The notes under the pieces were generated by a model. It saw only the letters and a program-made list of their open reading frames with translations, did no database searches and was not told where the DNA came from. 55,090 bases of DNA, from positions 264,330-319,419 of the forward strand of contig JBBHKE010002769.1 of the NCBI GenBank assembly GCA_037447655.1. Direction: 5' to 3'. Positions 37,784 to 49,619 of this stretch are shown piece after piece. Made by a program: the position numbers and the translations under genes. The stretch comes from Zygnema cylindricum (taxonomy: Eukaryota > Streptophyta > Zygnematophyceae > Zygnematales > Zygnemataceae). The stretch's first letter is position 1, and each line of letters starts with the position of its first letter.

Positions 37784-39178
37784 TGTCTCGTGGTAATATT
37801 TCAATTTTGCGGCTAAGTTAAAAGCCAACATGTGCTCTCAAGGTGGAGCTCAAGTAAAGTGAGAAATTGACTGCGCGAAAGACTTTTTTTTACATGTGGT
37901 TGACGAAGTTTTGTTACCGTAAATCTCCGACACCTTCATGTCTGTTCTCTTCTTAAATGTTAGTGGTAGTTTTTAGTTTGTCGTTCAGGAGTATTTTATG
38001 AGGTGGAAGATCAGTGTTTAATATAAACAATATGGAGAAAAGTGTTTCACTAAGTGTATGGGATGTTGTGAGTTAGAGTGAGAGTGATTGTTTTGTATGG
38101 AGAAATTCAGAAGAGAAAAAAAAAAAGTCGTTGTAAATCTGAAGGATAGTAGAATGAGGTCTAACCATTGTATTGAGAAAACTTCATCTTAGTATTAATA
38201 TTTTTGTGCTGATATGGTGTACTGTGAATGAGAGTCAAACCATTGTATTGAGAAAGCATCATCTTAGTATTAATATTTCTCGCAGATATGATGTATGTGA
38301 ATCGTGAGTGTTATTCTGTTTGTAAGATTATGATTATGCTTCCGCAGTGGATGATTTGTCAACTGGAGCACTCTATCAATTCGTCAACTGGAGCAAACAA
38401 AAATTGCAATGACGTAAACAATGACTTAAAAGTTTAAACTGCATAACAATATAATCATACGCGGATTTGAACAAAACTTGACTTCGTCTAACCCGTTTTG
38501 CCTGGCCGTGTGAATTGTTGTTTTTTTTTATGACGGTCGACGTTCGCAAGCGCGACACTTTTCTAACTAGTTGTTATAACATTTCGCAAATTAAACTTGT
38601 TTGACGGGTTGATGGTCGAATCTAAACCAAACGGTACGTAATTTGTACTAGTCTATACTTAAAATGTATAGTTTTTAACACGCTGACGCAAGCGACTGCG
38701 CGCAGCAAAAAAATGTTATTGCGATTAGCAATTCCCTATATATCATAGATGTCTCATGCGCATAAAACGCAAGCATTAAACGCCCAAAAAATAACGAATA
38801 TGCGCATGAAAAAAAATTCAAAACATTATAAAATGCGTTGACCGACTTTGACTTTATAAAATATAAAAAATAAAAACATCTAATAAAAAAATGTAAAATA
38901 ATTTTTGTTTTACCTTAATACGCATACTTTTTAGTTAGCGTTAGCTACTATACCTTCGACTGCTTTTAAGTGGAATGTACGAATTGTGTCAGTTCATATT
39001 AAAATTATTCATTATTTTGTATAAACGTACAATATAAGTGACAAGTAACGGCGTTGACATGGGAAATTGAGTGCGTCGCCACAAAAAAGCAAACTCAAAT
39101 TTGATTCAAGTCATAAAAACGAAGGAAAATCACAAAAACCTGTTCGCACATGTTCAAGTGTCGAACATGTGAACACAT

Positions 39179-39987
39179 TAGTCTTGGGTATCAGGTAATT
39201 TCATATCGCGATAATTTCGATATTCGATATATCGAATATCGATCGAGCAAACTTCTCGATATATCATACCGAGACCAACAAAAATTATCGCGATATACAT
39301 CGCGATATATAGTATTTTTTTTTATTTAATATTTCATATAATATGTTATTTTAGCGATGAAGACAAATTGTTTGATACGCCACGTACGACGTGATTTTTG
39401 TTCCATGACCTAAAGGTAGACGCTGCAAAGTGTAACCGACAAAAAAGTAATAATTATGTAATTCATACTATTAATTATTTAGTACGTAGAGATTTCATAT
39501 GCGAAAAGGTCACACTATTTAAGTCAAAGTATAACATGAAAAAAAAATTGCAGACTGTTCTTTTCATGCTTTCAGGCAGGAATACCTACTAATATGCATG
39601 CATTTTTCCAGGCATCTACCAATTTGCAGATTGATAGCCATTACGGCTTATCCATTTCAGCGACTAATATTATAGAAAGGTTACACTTTCCGTTTTCTCC
39701 ATGGATTCTCAAGGGATGGGAGGTAGCATGGGAGGTGAAGAGGATAATGACACTAAAATGCTTCCGGATATTTACTACCAGTTGCAGTAGCATTAGTACT
39801 AGTAGCAGTAGCAAAAATAGTTATAGTTTTTTGTTTTAAAAAGCCTCGATATATCGCCAATACGATATATTGGTGTTGTATCGCGATATTTAGCTTTTGG
39901 ATATATCGAAGCAATATATCGATTATCGAGTTCCTGAAATTTGATATATATTGAATATCGTCAAATGGTCGTCGATACCCAACACTA
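39179..39987. mobile_element. hAT-like element (gggtatcg family)
   Basis: It starts tagtcttgggtatcagg, ends cgatacccaacacta, and has dense cgatatatcg words near both ends and the inner gatacgccacgtacgacgtg block. It ends just before the target duplication of the hAT-type element at 39,998, so two unrelated hAT-like families lie back to back. The stretch 38,737-39,178 contains nothing recognised. Confidence 0.78.
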
Positions 39988-39997
39988 TAACACAGAC

Positions 39998-40790
39998 CAG
40001 AGGTCGCAAACGGTCAACCGAAACCGTGACCGGCCGTTAACCGACCTCCCGCGCCGGATTCGGAACGGATTCGGTTGCCAAATTTTGGGGGTTGGGCGGT
40101 TACGGTCGGTTGATTCACCAGGAAAAAAAAAAACGGTAACCGACTGCCCGTGCCGGATCTGGAACGGTTTCGGTTGCCAAATTTTGGGGGTCGGGCGGCT
40201 ACGGTCGGTTGATTTAATAGGAAAAAAAAAAACGGTCGGTTACGGTCGGTCAACCAAAAAACCAAAAAAATGGAAATTTTGTACTGTCCCTATAATCCAA
40301 CATTCTTGTACTTTGTACTATTTGGTATCGTGGAAGTACGTGACATCATGATTAACGTTGCAAATTTGACACGGTACTGTAGTACCGCTATTCATTTTGC
40401 AAATCTTAGGCAACGCGACAAAGCGTTGCAAATCTGACACGGTAGTACACTTCATTTCCCAAATCTTAGGGACCGCGACAAAGCGTCGCAAATCTGACAC
40501 GGTAGTAACACTATTCATTTCGCAAATCTTAGGGAATGCGACAAATCGTAATTATTGGCTTCTTCGTACGTCGTACATTGGTTAATTTTGTACTTTTTTG
40601 GTTACGGGCGGGCACGGTTAGTCGCAAAAAAAAGAGATTCAGTTAATTTTTATTTTCGTAAATGCGCCGATTGATTAACGGTTAACAATTTTGAAGCGTG
40701 ACATAACTCGGTTGGGCGTCGGTTACTCAGATTTTGAAAAAAAAAACGGCCGGTTTCGGTTATGTATAATTTTGACTTTTGCGACCTCTG
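39998..40790. mobile_element. Complete non-autonomous hAT-type element with perfect 8-bp target duplication
   Basis: The 793-bp element has cagaggtcgcaaa at the left and its complement tttgcgacctctg at the right. ACACAGAC stands directly outside on both sides (39,990-39,997 and 40,791-40,798). It contains a duplicated GC-rich block (cggttgccaaattttggggg, twice at 40,070 and 40,170) and the inverted subterminal repeats. It is the reference copy for the truncated or nested relatives at 1,551, 12,688 and 22,013. Confidence 0.93.
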
Positions 40791-41334
40791 ACACAGACTA
40801 TAGGTTTTGTTTAATGCGTCGATTGCTCCAATTTCGACTTTTTTAAATATTTAAATAGTGTAGTGTAAAAAATGAAACTATTCGTACGAAAGCTGCTCAT
40901 TATTTTGTACAGACGTACAAAATAAGCGTCAGATATAGGCGTCGACACACGAAATTGAGTGTGTCGCCACCAAAAAGAGCGCTTGGATTTGAATCCCAGT
41001 TATAAAAACGAGGGAGAATCGCGAGATCCTGTTCTTACATGTTCAAGCGTCAAACATGTGAACACAGACTATCTACATCCAAATTAGTGTTAGGTGTGTA
41101 TAAATTAGTGTTAGTTTTTGACTTTTTGTTGGCGTTAGGCCTTTTACCAAAAATAGAGATTAACTTTAATAGCGATTCACTGTGTACTTTCAATCAATTA
41201 TTTGAATTTTTCCGTACATTTTTTGTGTACATTTGGTCCGTACGAAAAGTATACGCATTTTACGAAAGGTTCAAAATCTATAAAAAAACAAAATTTCGTA
41301 AAAATGTCAAAATCCGTACGAATGAGACATCTAT

Positions 41335-41477
<143 letters not shown>

Positions 41478-41910
41478 ATTTGTTTATTTTACTTTTTTAT
41501 ACATATGGCTACACTCAAATAAGGTTACAGAAACTCAAAATTTGCTCAGATAAAATTCTTAAATTCATGTTTCGAGGATTCACAGCAAAGTTTTGTACCG
41601 TAGTTCAAAAGTAGGTGAAAGTAGGCCATACAATATGCCTACTGTATGCAAAACATACAATATGACCATAAGACCCATATTGTATTCGGACCTATTCGGA
41701 CCAATTAAAACATTCGGACCAAAAATTGGACCAATTAAAACATTCAGACCGAAAGTTTTTATCTACACCGTCAGATTCTGAAGATCGGACGGTCTCTGAT
41801 CAAAGAAGTGATCTAAGAAGATCACATGAAAAGCCCATAACACAACTTACGATAAAGGCGCCGACCAAAGGCCTGCCATAAAAACGCCTACTTTTGAACT
41901 ATGTTCCACA

Positions 41911-41980
41911 CGAACCACACAGTAACCAACACCGTAACCAACACCGTAACCAGCACCGCAACCAACACCGCAACCACACA
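41911..41980. repeat. 12-bp minisatellite
   Basis: The unit accaacaccgta is repeated about five times with c/a and a/g variants, ending at accacacacaac. No coding evidence. Confidence 0.8.
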
Positions 41981-42149
41981 CAACTCGTAAGAAACCAACT
42001 CGTACATCCTAACCACCGACAATAATATGCCGGGTGTATGCCTCCAGTTTTTTTGTTGCGACTTGCGAATAATTATCGGATAACTACACTTAAAAGCGAT
42101 GATAAACACCCTAAAAGAGCACGCGGTTAAGCGGTGTCCAGTTGTCCAT

Positions 42150-42660
42150 AGTCCAATGGAACGCCGCACTCACCAGAAGAAATCATTACCGTCGGAGGAA
42201 GGAATCCATACCGTCGGTTATTTTAGTTTAGAAATATCTGCGAGTAAATGCGCACAATTATCCAGGACCTATCGGAGTGCCGAGACCTACGGAGAACATG
42301 TTCACCGTCCGATGAAGGATTTTCGCTGTGGTAAATATCGCAGAAATGTGCACACGACGCAAACGCAACCCTATCCACTGCCGTAATTTCTGGATAAAAT
42401 CTTGGCCGTCCTTGAAGAAATTAAAATGGACAGTAGAGGTGTGCACACGGCTATCTACAAACCTATCTATCGGCGCATTTAGCGGCAGGAAATTCTGCCG
42501 TCCAGATGAAGAGATTTTAATGCATAGCCGAAATGTGCGCACAGTTCTGTTCCGCCTAATCATTGACGCATTCTACGGCTACAATCCTGACCGTTCGATG
42601 ACGAATTTTAATGAGGGTGGAAATATCGTTATCCTTGTACTTGCACGGAAATGTCGATTT
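42150..42660. repeat. Degenerate ~110-bp repeats with ccgtccgatgaag motif
   Basis: Four loosely similar units have cgtcggaggaagg (42,192), cgtccgatgaagg (42,305), cgtccagatgaag (42,500) and cgttcgatgacg (42,594), followed by gattttaat-like words and by aaatgtgcgcac or aaatatcg. The longest open frame across it (42,328-42,666) has no recognisable domain. It lies just upstream of FKBP19. Confidence 0.5.
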
Positions 42661-42894
42661 CGTTGATTCTGTACGGAAATGTCTGTACGGATTTGTCGGC
42701 CTGTAGATAATAGTTGCCTTGTAGGCAGACTCTTTCCCTATCACCTTTTTATTTTTCTTCACTTTTGCTCCCTTTGATTCTTCTTTCATTTTATTTTGTT
42801 TGTCGCTTAACCTTTCCTTGAACATATATTCCTCCCTTTTTTACCTCGGACTCTTCTCCTCTTACCTTTTAAGTTTTTAGGGTTTATGCCAGCC

Positions 42895-45800
42895 ATGGCT
42901 TCTCTCTCTTCCTCTATTTCTCCCTCTCTTACTTTCTTTCTTGGAGGGGAGTTCTCTCAGGTTTCCAGTGTCTCTTTCACAAAAGGAGGTAAGCTCCTTC
43001 TATCCCTCTCCCCTCCCTTCCTCCCTCCTCCCTCCCTTCCTCCTCTCTCTCCCTCCTCCCTCCCCCTCCCTCCCTCCCTCTCCTCCCTCCCTCCCTCCCT
43101 CCTCCTCTCCTCCCTCCTCTCCCTCTCCTCTCCTTGTCCCTTTCCTCTTTGTCTTCTCTCTCCGTCTCATTTTCTCTCTTTCCTCCTCCCTCCCCTCTCT
43201 CCTTCATAACTGTCCCTTGTTCTCCCTCTTTCTCTCCTCTCCGTTCATTTCTCTTTCTCTCTCCTCTCTCTCTCCTCCCTCTCCCTCTCCCTCTCCTCTC
43301 TCTCTCTCTCTCTCCTCATATCTCTCCCCCCCATTTTCTCTCCCTCTCCTCCCTCCCCCTCTCTCTCTATCTCTCTCTCCTCCTCCACTCTCCTGTCTCT
43401 GCTCCCTCTCTTTCACCTCCTCTCCCCACCCTCCTGTGTTGTTTTTCTCATTTTGTTTTTTATCTTTCTTTGCTTCGGTTGGTTTAATCTTTGGGATTTT
43501 TTTTTTTTTAGATATTTTAAGTATCCGTTGTTTATGCACTTTTTTATTTATGTCTGATATAAAAAAATAGTTTCTCTGACATTTCATATTCCTCCCTTAT
43601 TTGAATATGGTTCACAATGTTACGTAGTTTTTCACATTTCAAATTTGTTACATTTTTATTTTAACTTATTGATATTGTTCCTTTTTTTTGACATTGTTCC
43701 ACATTTTATTATTTCTTCACATTCTCTTTACCTTTTTTTTGTTAGCTAAAGTTTTTTTTCTTGACTACAGTTAATTATTTCATTCTTTCTTTCTCCTCTT
43801 TATTTTGCATTTATTTATTTCTAATTTATTTTCCGATTCTCCCTCTTCTGCAAAAAAATAAAATTATCATTTTTGTTCATTTCTTTCTTTCGATTTTGCC
43901 CTTTTTTTTTCGCAGGAAAAAAAGTAAAAATTCTCGATCGCCCCTTTTCTCCTTTATGTTGCTATTTTGAAAATAAACACTCTTTCAATGTTTCGTCCGA
44001 TTCTCGCACTTCTTCAGAAAAAAACGTGAATTCATTTTTTAAAAACTTTTTCTTCTCCCTTAGAGGCTCCGTCGCCAAAAGAAATACATCGACAACAAGC
44101 GTTTTTTTACAAGAAAGTATTGATAACCCAGATTTTATTTCTCAAACCTTAAAAAACTCTAAAAGTAACTCTTCAGAAAACTCTAAAATTATTTCTTCGG
44201 AAAACCTTAAAAACCCTTTTTTCCCAGAAAATCTTGAAAACATTTCAGAAAACTCTAAAAACCTTGCCTTTTCACAAAAAAACGAGGCGATTAGTAATAA
44301 TAATTTTACTTTGGTTTCTCGTAGAAAACGGAGGTTTCTTCTCGGAGGATGTTCTTTCACCGCTATATCACTTATATCAGGATTAGGGTTCCCAAACTTG
44401 AGAAATATTAATAATCTAGATTCCATCGGAAAATTTAGTATCCGTAAAAGTTTTGAATCAAATATAGATTCATTTTTAGGAATCGGAGTTTCGGAAGCTC
44501 TACCGGGTCGAGAACGAGATAGTTACGACGAAAATAAGTTATTGGAGCAAAACCGGAGGATACAAACCCTAAACCAGGCTCCGGAAAACTTTCCAGGATT
44601 TATTCGAGAAGGTATTTATGCCACACAAGACCCTAAACAACTTTAAAAAACCCATATTTTGGTCGCTATTCCTTTTCTTTTATATTGAGGGATAAAAATT
44701 AAACTTTCAGTCATGGTCAATGTCAACACGACACCGAGCGTCGCTATTGGAGTTCAGTGAATTGTTAGCATTAACACGTTCTACACTAAATTATGTTTGG
44801 TTTATTAGCGTCAACACTCCATTAGTATTGTGCACTCCAAATTATATTTGAATTATCACTCTTATTTGGTTATTAGAATTATCCACACTAAACTATGCTT
44901 TACCATGGCTCATTATGTGCCACTCAATAGTGTTAAATACACTAATGTATGATGTTAGGTAGAAAAAACACACTCTAGAATTAAAGAAACCAACTCTAAC
45001 GACGTGGACAATGTACACCACCATCACTGTTAGTGTTAAATGTTTTTTCTTTGTCCCTACACACTCATCCGATTTTCATTCGGAAACTGCCAATCGGAAG
45101 GTAGGAACCTTAATTTTTCCGTCACTTATTTTTTTATTTAGCCATTTCAATGAATTTTCCTCATTTCAATAACCTTTCCTCTGTGTCCGTTTTCTGTCTC
45201 GCAACCATCGGATTAATAATCTGAGAAGTCCAGAAGAGAAAAGAAAGAAAAGAAAAGAAAAGATGGAGAAAAGATGGTTTGAATGGCTAACAAACCACTA
45301 AGTGATGACTTTTCGATCGGTGGTTTCCTAATAAAAATTGGACAGGTGAAAAATGGATTCAAAGGCCAAAAAATACATCATTAATGATTATAGCAAAACT
45401 CGGCATACTATTTTTAGTCATTAAGTAGTGAAGTAACACTAGTAGTAGTTAGTAATATTGTAGTAATTATTATAGTATTTGGTTTTCCATAGCAATTAGA
45501 TCAATTAGTGTTACTCTTTGTTAGTAGTCCTGTCGATATTTATGGCAATTTTTTTAGAAATTTAGGTTTTTGGGGATCGAGGTTTTCTGACCGTTTGGAC
45601 TTGAAGACTTCTCATAACCATATTTCTATCTACACTAATTACGGTGATTGTTGTACACCAATTACGATAATTTTGTATGTAATTTGGGTACTCATTCAAA
45701 TTTGGGGTTTCATTTAAATTTGTTCTTTTTTAAGGTTAGGAAAGTTCACCCGAAGTATTATCTTCTTGATTTTCTGTAATTTATTAATTCTGTATTTTTT

Positions 45801-47855
45801 CTTAAAGTTTCTGCAATTTGTTTTTTTTGTGTATTTTATTATATGCAGGTTTTGATGTAAAAGTGGTTACCGGGCCTGAATACCAAACCTCTCCCTCAGG
45901 ACTAATCTTTTTTGATATTATTCCGGGAGAGGGAGAGCCTCCAGAAGATGGGCAGCAGGTATAAATCATGTGTCTTCTCTCTCCTCCCCCCTCTCCTCCC
46001 CCCTCTCTTCTATCTCTTCCAATTCACTTCTCTTTCTTCGTTTTCTTTTCCACTTTTCATTCTCGGCACTTTCTCGTCTCTTTCTCTTCTTTCTGTTCTC
46101 CTTTTCTCTTGCTTCTTCCTTCCTCTCTCTTCTCTTTCTTCTCTTTCTCTTCTCTTTCTCTTCTCTTTCTCTTCTCTTTCTCTTCTCTTTCTCTTCTCTT
46201 TCTCTTCTCTTTCTCTTCTCTTTCTCTTCTCGTTCTCCTCTTTCCACATTTTCTGTTCTTGTTCTACTTATTTTTCCCCTCTCTCTCTCTCTCTCTCTCT
46301 CTCTCCCCCACCTCCCTCCCTCCCTCCCTCCCTCCCTCCCTCTCTCTCTCTCCCCCTCTCTGTATATATATGTCTATACATATGTTAATTTGTATATATG
46401 TTTTATTTTTTTTACGTAAAAATGTAACGAGCATCATAAAACATATAGTGCATACTCTTGTGTGGGTTTTCAACACCTAAATTAGATTTTCCTTGTTGTT
46501 TAACTGATAATTGATTGTTGTTTTTAATTGTTAAATTGACAGGTTATTTTTCATTACGTCGGATATAATGAGTCGGCGAGAAGAGTGGACTCCACTTACC
46601 TGAAAGGAGCTCCGGCCAGGACCCGGCTCGGGATTGGAGGGATGATTCCTGGTGAGTAGGGGAGGGGGAGAGTGAGAGGGGGAGGGGGAGGGAGAGGGAG
46701 AGGGGAGGATATAGGAAGAGCACTCATTTTAAAGGAGCTCCTGCGAGGACTTAATGCGGGATTAAAGGGAGAGGGAGAGGGGAGAGGGAGAGGGAGAAAG
46801 GACGAGAAAAAGGGAGAAAAAGAGCGAAGGGGAAAGAGAGAGAAGGGGGGAGGAGATGAAAGAGCACTCGTTTTAAGGAGCTCAGCACTTGCAGCACTTT
46901 TTTTTTTTTTTTTCAGTTTTGGTTTTTCAGTGTTAGTTTTTAAAGTTTTGGGGTTTCGGGGTTTTGGGGTTTTCAGGTTTTGAGGAGGGGTTGAAGGGGA
47001 TGCGAGTGGGGGGGGTGAGGCGAATGGTTATCCCTCCGGAACTTGGGCCCCCGGTATTTGCCCCTATTCCTTATAATTATTGTTATTGTTGTTTTTATTA
47101 TTGTTATTGTTGTTGTTTTTGTTGTTATTATTGTGTTTATTTTAATTTTTATAAGGGGGAAGAAAAGTTATGTTTTAATGATCTCCCATGACGCTCTCTT
47201 TTTTTGAAAGGAGATACATTCTTTGGTTCAGATTCCTCAACTTGATTTGATGTTTCCTTTTTTTTTTTTTTCCGTGTCTTTTTTTTTGTTTGTTTCCCTC
47301 ATTGTTGTTGTTTTTTTTTTTTCCTTATTTTGTTTTCGTTTTCCTTTTTCTGGCGAACTTTTTACCTTTCGGTTTGAATACACTTTTTTATCTTTTTTTT
47401 TGTTGTTTTCCCTCTTTTTTTACCTTGTTTGTCTTTTTCTTTTAGTTGTTGACTTTTTTACTTTCCTGTTGAATATAGGTAAGACCTGCCTTTTGTTGTT
47501 TTTTTATTCATTTTTTTGTGGTGTTTTTTTTTTTGTTTTTTTTCCTTAACTTTTTTTTTAGCTTTCTTTTCGAATACCGGTGGAGCTGTCAACCCTTTTT
47601 TTCCTGTTTATTTTTTGTTGTTTTTCCTTCCTCATTTTCCCCTTTTTCCTTCCTAACTTTGTGAACTTTCTTTCCATTTCCTTTTTTTTTTCTCTCTTTT
47701 GCTTTTTCTTTCCTTCATTTTCTTTTTGAATACAGGTGGGACCCTCGACGTTTTTTAGTGCGAAACAATTTGAAGTTTTCGACGTCGAATTACTTTCCGC
47801 GAAAAATTGTGTGAGGAGACAAGTCGTCTTTTACTCCGATGTTGTATGTGAATAA
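42895..47855 (+). CDS. FKBP19: FKBP-type peptidyl-prolyl isomerase, thylakoid-lumen FKBP19 type (six exons)
   Basis: Exons 42,895-42,988, 43,916-44,611, 45,849-45,958, 46,543-46,651, 46,977-47,053 and 47,736-47,855 join in phase to 401 codons plus stop (an in-frame ATG at 42,886 would add three). The FKBP domain (residues about 275-400) carries VGYNESARRVDSTYL, GGVRRMVIPPELGPP, GPSTFFSAKQFEVFDVELL and a C-terminal two-cysteine tail (NCVRRQ ... DVVCE), all diagnostic of plant FKBP19. Two canonical PPIase residues are absent (the pocket Trp is Phe in PGFEEG; the YG Tyr is missing), so activity may be weak. The N-terminus is a Ser-rich plastid leader (MASLSSSISPSLTFFLGG), a long Asn/Ser/Lys-rich region (about 50-160), then RRKRRFLLGG with a hydrophobic stretch at 167-190, a likely twin-arginine lumen signal ending near VSEA/LPG. 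Donors are all GT, acceptors all AG. Confidence 0.93.
43000..43440 (+). repeat. CT-rich tract in FKBP19 intron 1
   Basis: Irregular ctccctcc/ctctct repeats begin about 20 bases after the exon 1 donor. They are on the sense strand. Long open frames of Ser/Leu/Pro in three frames here are repeat artefacts. Confidence 0.95.
44700..45310. repeat. MITE fragments in FKBP19 intron 2
   Basis: At about 44,730-45,030 there are several cacactaa(a/t)ttatg and ttagcgtcaacac words like those at 23.7 kb. At 45,045-45,290 there is a diverged member of the ccaatcggaaggt family (ccctacacactcatccgattttc, then agagaaaagaaagaaaagatgg). Edges cannot be fixed. Confidence 0.45.
45966..46372 (+). repeat. CT-rich tract in FKBP19 intron 3
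   Basis: The tract starts within 10 bases of the exon 3 donor. It includes a regular ttctcttctctttctc repeat (about 46,120-46,235), (CT)n and (CCCT)n. Sense-strand pyrimidine tract, non-coding. Confidence 0.95.
46660..46855 (+). repeat. GA/G-rich tract in FKBP19 intron 4
   Basis: A gggagagggagagg-type purine tract directly follows the exon 4 donor. It is the only tract next to a splice site in this window that is purine-rich on the sense strand. A short sequence aaaggagctcctgcgaggac at about 46,731 resembles coding sequence of exon 4 (aaaggagctccggccaggac) and looks like a partial exon duplication. Confidence 0.8.
47375..47740 (+). repeat. Degenerate repeats of the exon 6 acceptor region in FKBP19 intron 5
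   Basis: The true acceptor reads ttttgaatacag/gtggga. Related words occur upstream in the same intron: ggtttgaatacac (47,372), ctgttgaataggt-like gaatataggtaag (47,471) and tcgaataccggtgg (47,571), each preceded by a T-rich stretch with actttt/ctttc. Only the last keeps a usable AG in the right context, though the one at 47,471 also has AG. Confidence 0.55.
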
Positions 47856-48597
47856 GTTTTTTTAGCCTAAGATTTTTTTTTAGTTTTTTTTTGGATTTTT
47901 TAAGGATTTTTTTTCATGGATTACCGTCCGAAAGTTTAAAATTTAAAAAGGATAAATGTTTGGACAATCGTAAAGAATTTGGAAAAGTATCGGTGGAAAA
48001 AAGCAGAAAAAATTATTTATGACATACTACTTTAAAAAAGGTTGAAACTTCTTGTTCACTTTTAGGTCATTTTTTGTTCACTTTTTGTAACTTTTTGTGT
48101 CGCACTTCAGTGAACTTTGTTTTCGCCAAAAATCTAAAAACAAAATGCTTTTTCTGTTAACCGCTTATTGTTTTTGTTTTAGAGGGTAAATAATTCAAGA
48201 GAGGCAAAGTAGTAAAATAGTGTGGAAAAAGGGAGACGAGCCTTACAAGATGTACTATTACAAAGTTGCTCTTAAACTTGTATCTTCTTGTTGTATGGGA
48301 ATTTGACTTTTTGTGTATATTTATTTATATTTGAACTGTTTTTTTTTTTTGGTGTTTGAATGCATTGGAGATAATGGGAAATTTGAATTATTTGCTTTCG
48401 GTTGTCACTTTTTTCTTCTTTTTTGTTTTTTAATTTTGAAATACACATTAACTTTTTCAAATTGTTGTAACCATTTTAGAGACCGTGGTTGAGTGTTACA
48501 AGAGTGGGATTTTATGTAAATAGTTATTTTTAAGACTCATGAAAGGAATCCTTACCATATTTCGGTTATTAAGTTAAAAAAAATTATTGGAAGCGAT
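47856..48597. other. FKBP19 3' flank, nothing further recognised
   Basis: T-rich sequence follows the stop. No clear polyadenylation hexamer could be singled out among many AT-rich words. Confidence 0.4.
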
Positions 48598-48719
48598 GGA
48601 CGAAATATATACTGATAAGTGTGAAATTAAGGGAAAAAATATATACTAATAAGAGTCAAACTAAGTGGAGGAAATATATACTAATAAGTGTGAAACTAAT
48701 TGGAGGAAATATATATATA
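48598..48719. repeat. Tandem repeat, ~35-bp unit, about 3.5 copies
   Basis: The unit gaaatatatactaataagtg, followed by tgaaactaagtggag, is repeated with substitutions, ending in a short (TA)n. No coding content. The surrounding 48,720-49,620 is AT-rich with no recognised feature. Confidence 0.8.
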
Positions 48720-49619
48720 CATCGATCTTAAACAATCAGGGCATGAATGACATAATAAAGTATTGTTAATTATGAATGACATATAAGTTTAATAAGAGCT
48801 CTAGGTCGTGGAGAGTAAATATTTTATTTTCTGCAGTTTATGTCCAAATTCAAATGCCATTGGATAAGAGAATCCCTATAAATTTTAAGATAACATTTGT
48901 CCATATCCGGTAAAACTTGCTATCTGTAGTTTTTCCGCAACTGCAAGTTAATTTCCAAATTTTAAATCCTCTGAAATGAAAAAAATTAATGGATGAGAGG
49001 GCCTTAAATTTTTTAAATAACATTGAACAACAACAATTGAAAATGATTAGAAAACGACTGAAAAACAACCTAGAACTTTCTAAAAACCTAAAAAATCCCA
49101 AAGCGATATGTTTCACGTTGATGACGGATTATGTCCACTTTGTCTTTTTGTGGCGCTAAACCTCGGTCTCACATTCAAATTCCAATAAAATTTTGTTTCG
49201 AATCGTAGAATGTGTTCTACTCTTAATTGGCAAATTATTTTAAGTCTTTTAATATAATGAAGACCTTTGAGGATTTTTTCAAAAAATAATAATTTTCTTA
49301 TTATTACAAGAAATAACATAATTAGGATATAAGACGGTGAGGACTTTACCGAGGGGGATTAAATACAATGAGGTAATCCCAGTGAATACCAATGTCGGAG
49401 ATAAAATAAATTGTCAAAAGGACAACATCCGGGTGCTTACAAAAGACATTGTTCAACAATCTTTGCTAAGTGGTTAAAATGTATCCTATATAAAATAAAT
49501 CATAGAAAATCCTGTATTTATCGGGACGAAAAGGATGGACAAGGCACTCCATATGAAAGGATAAGATAACATGAACTCCCTCCATCCCTCCCTCAGAGGC
49601 ATCCGGGAGGCCCAATAGC

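Larger units (their letters stand above)
31318..38736. mobile_element. Foldback/MULE-like element with ~0.9-kb inverted arms, split by copia-2
   Basis: The left arm (31,318 to about 32,190) and right arm (about 37,795-38,736) are inverted copies. Ends are gggaattgctattcgc and gcgattagcaattccc. Further pairs include cgaacgtcgac/gtcgacgttcgc, atgacgtaaacaatgac against gtcattgtttacgtcattg, and agctccaccttgtgagcaca against tgtgctctcaaggtggagct. Arms differ by substitutions and small indels. Without copia-2 the element is about 2.0 kb, with a loop of about 200 bases. No coding capacity. TATA occurs on both sides but no longer target duplication is evident, so the superfamily is not settled. Confidence 0.78.

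Noticed and set aside
42328-42666. 112-residue open frame upstream of FKBP19
   Set aside because: It spans degenerate ~110-bp repeats, has no recognisable domain and no splice or promoter context.
42941-43570. 209-residue Ser/Pro/Leu-rich open frame next to FKBP19 exon 1
   Set aside because: It is intronic CT repeat read through; the FKBP19 exons join in phase across it.
45912-46480. Overlapping Ser/Leu/Phe-rich frames in FKBP19 intron 3
   Set aside because: CT-repeat artefact between two well-supported exons.
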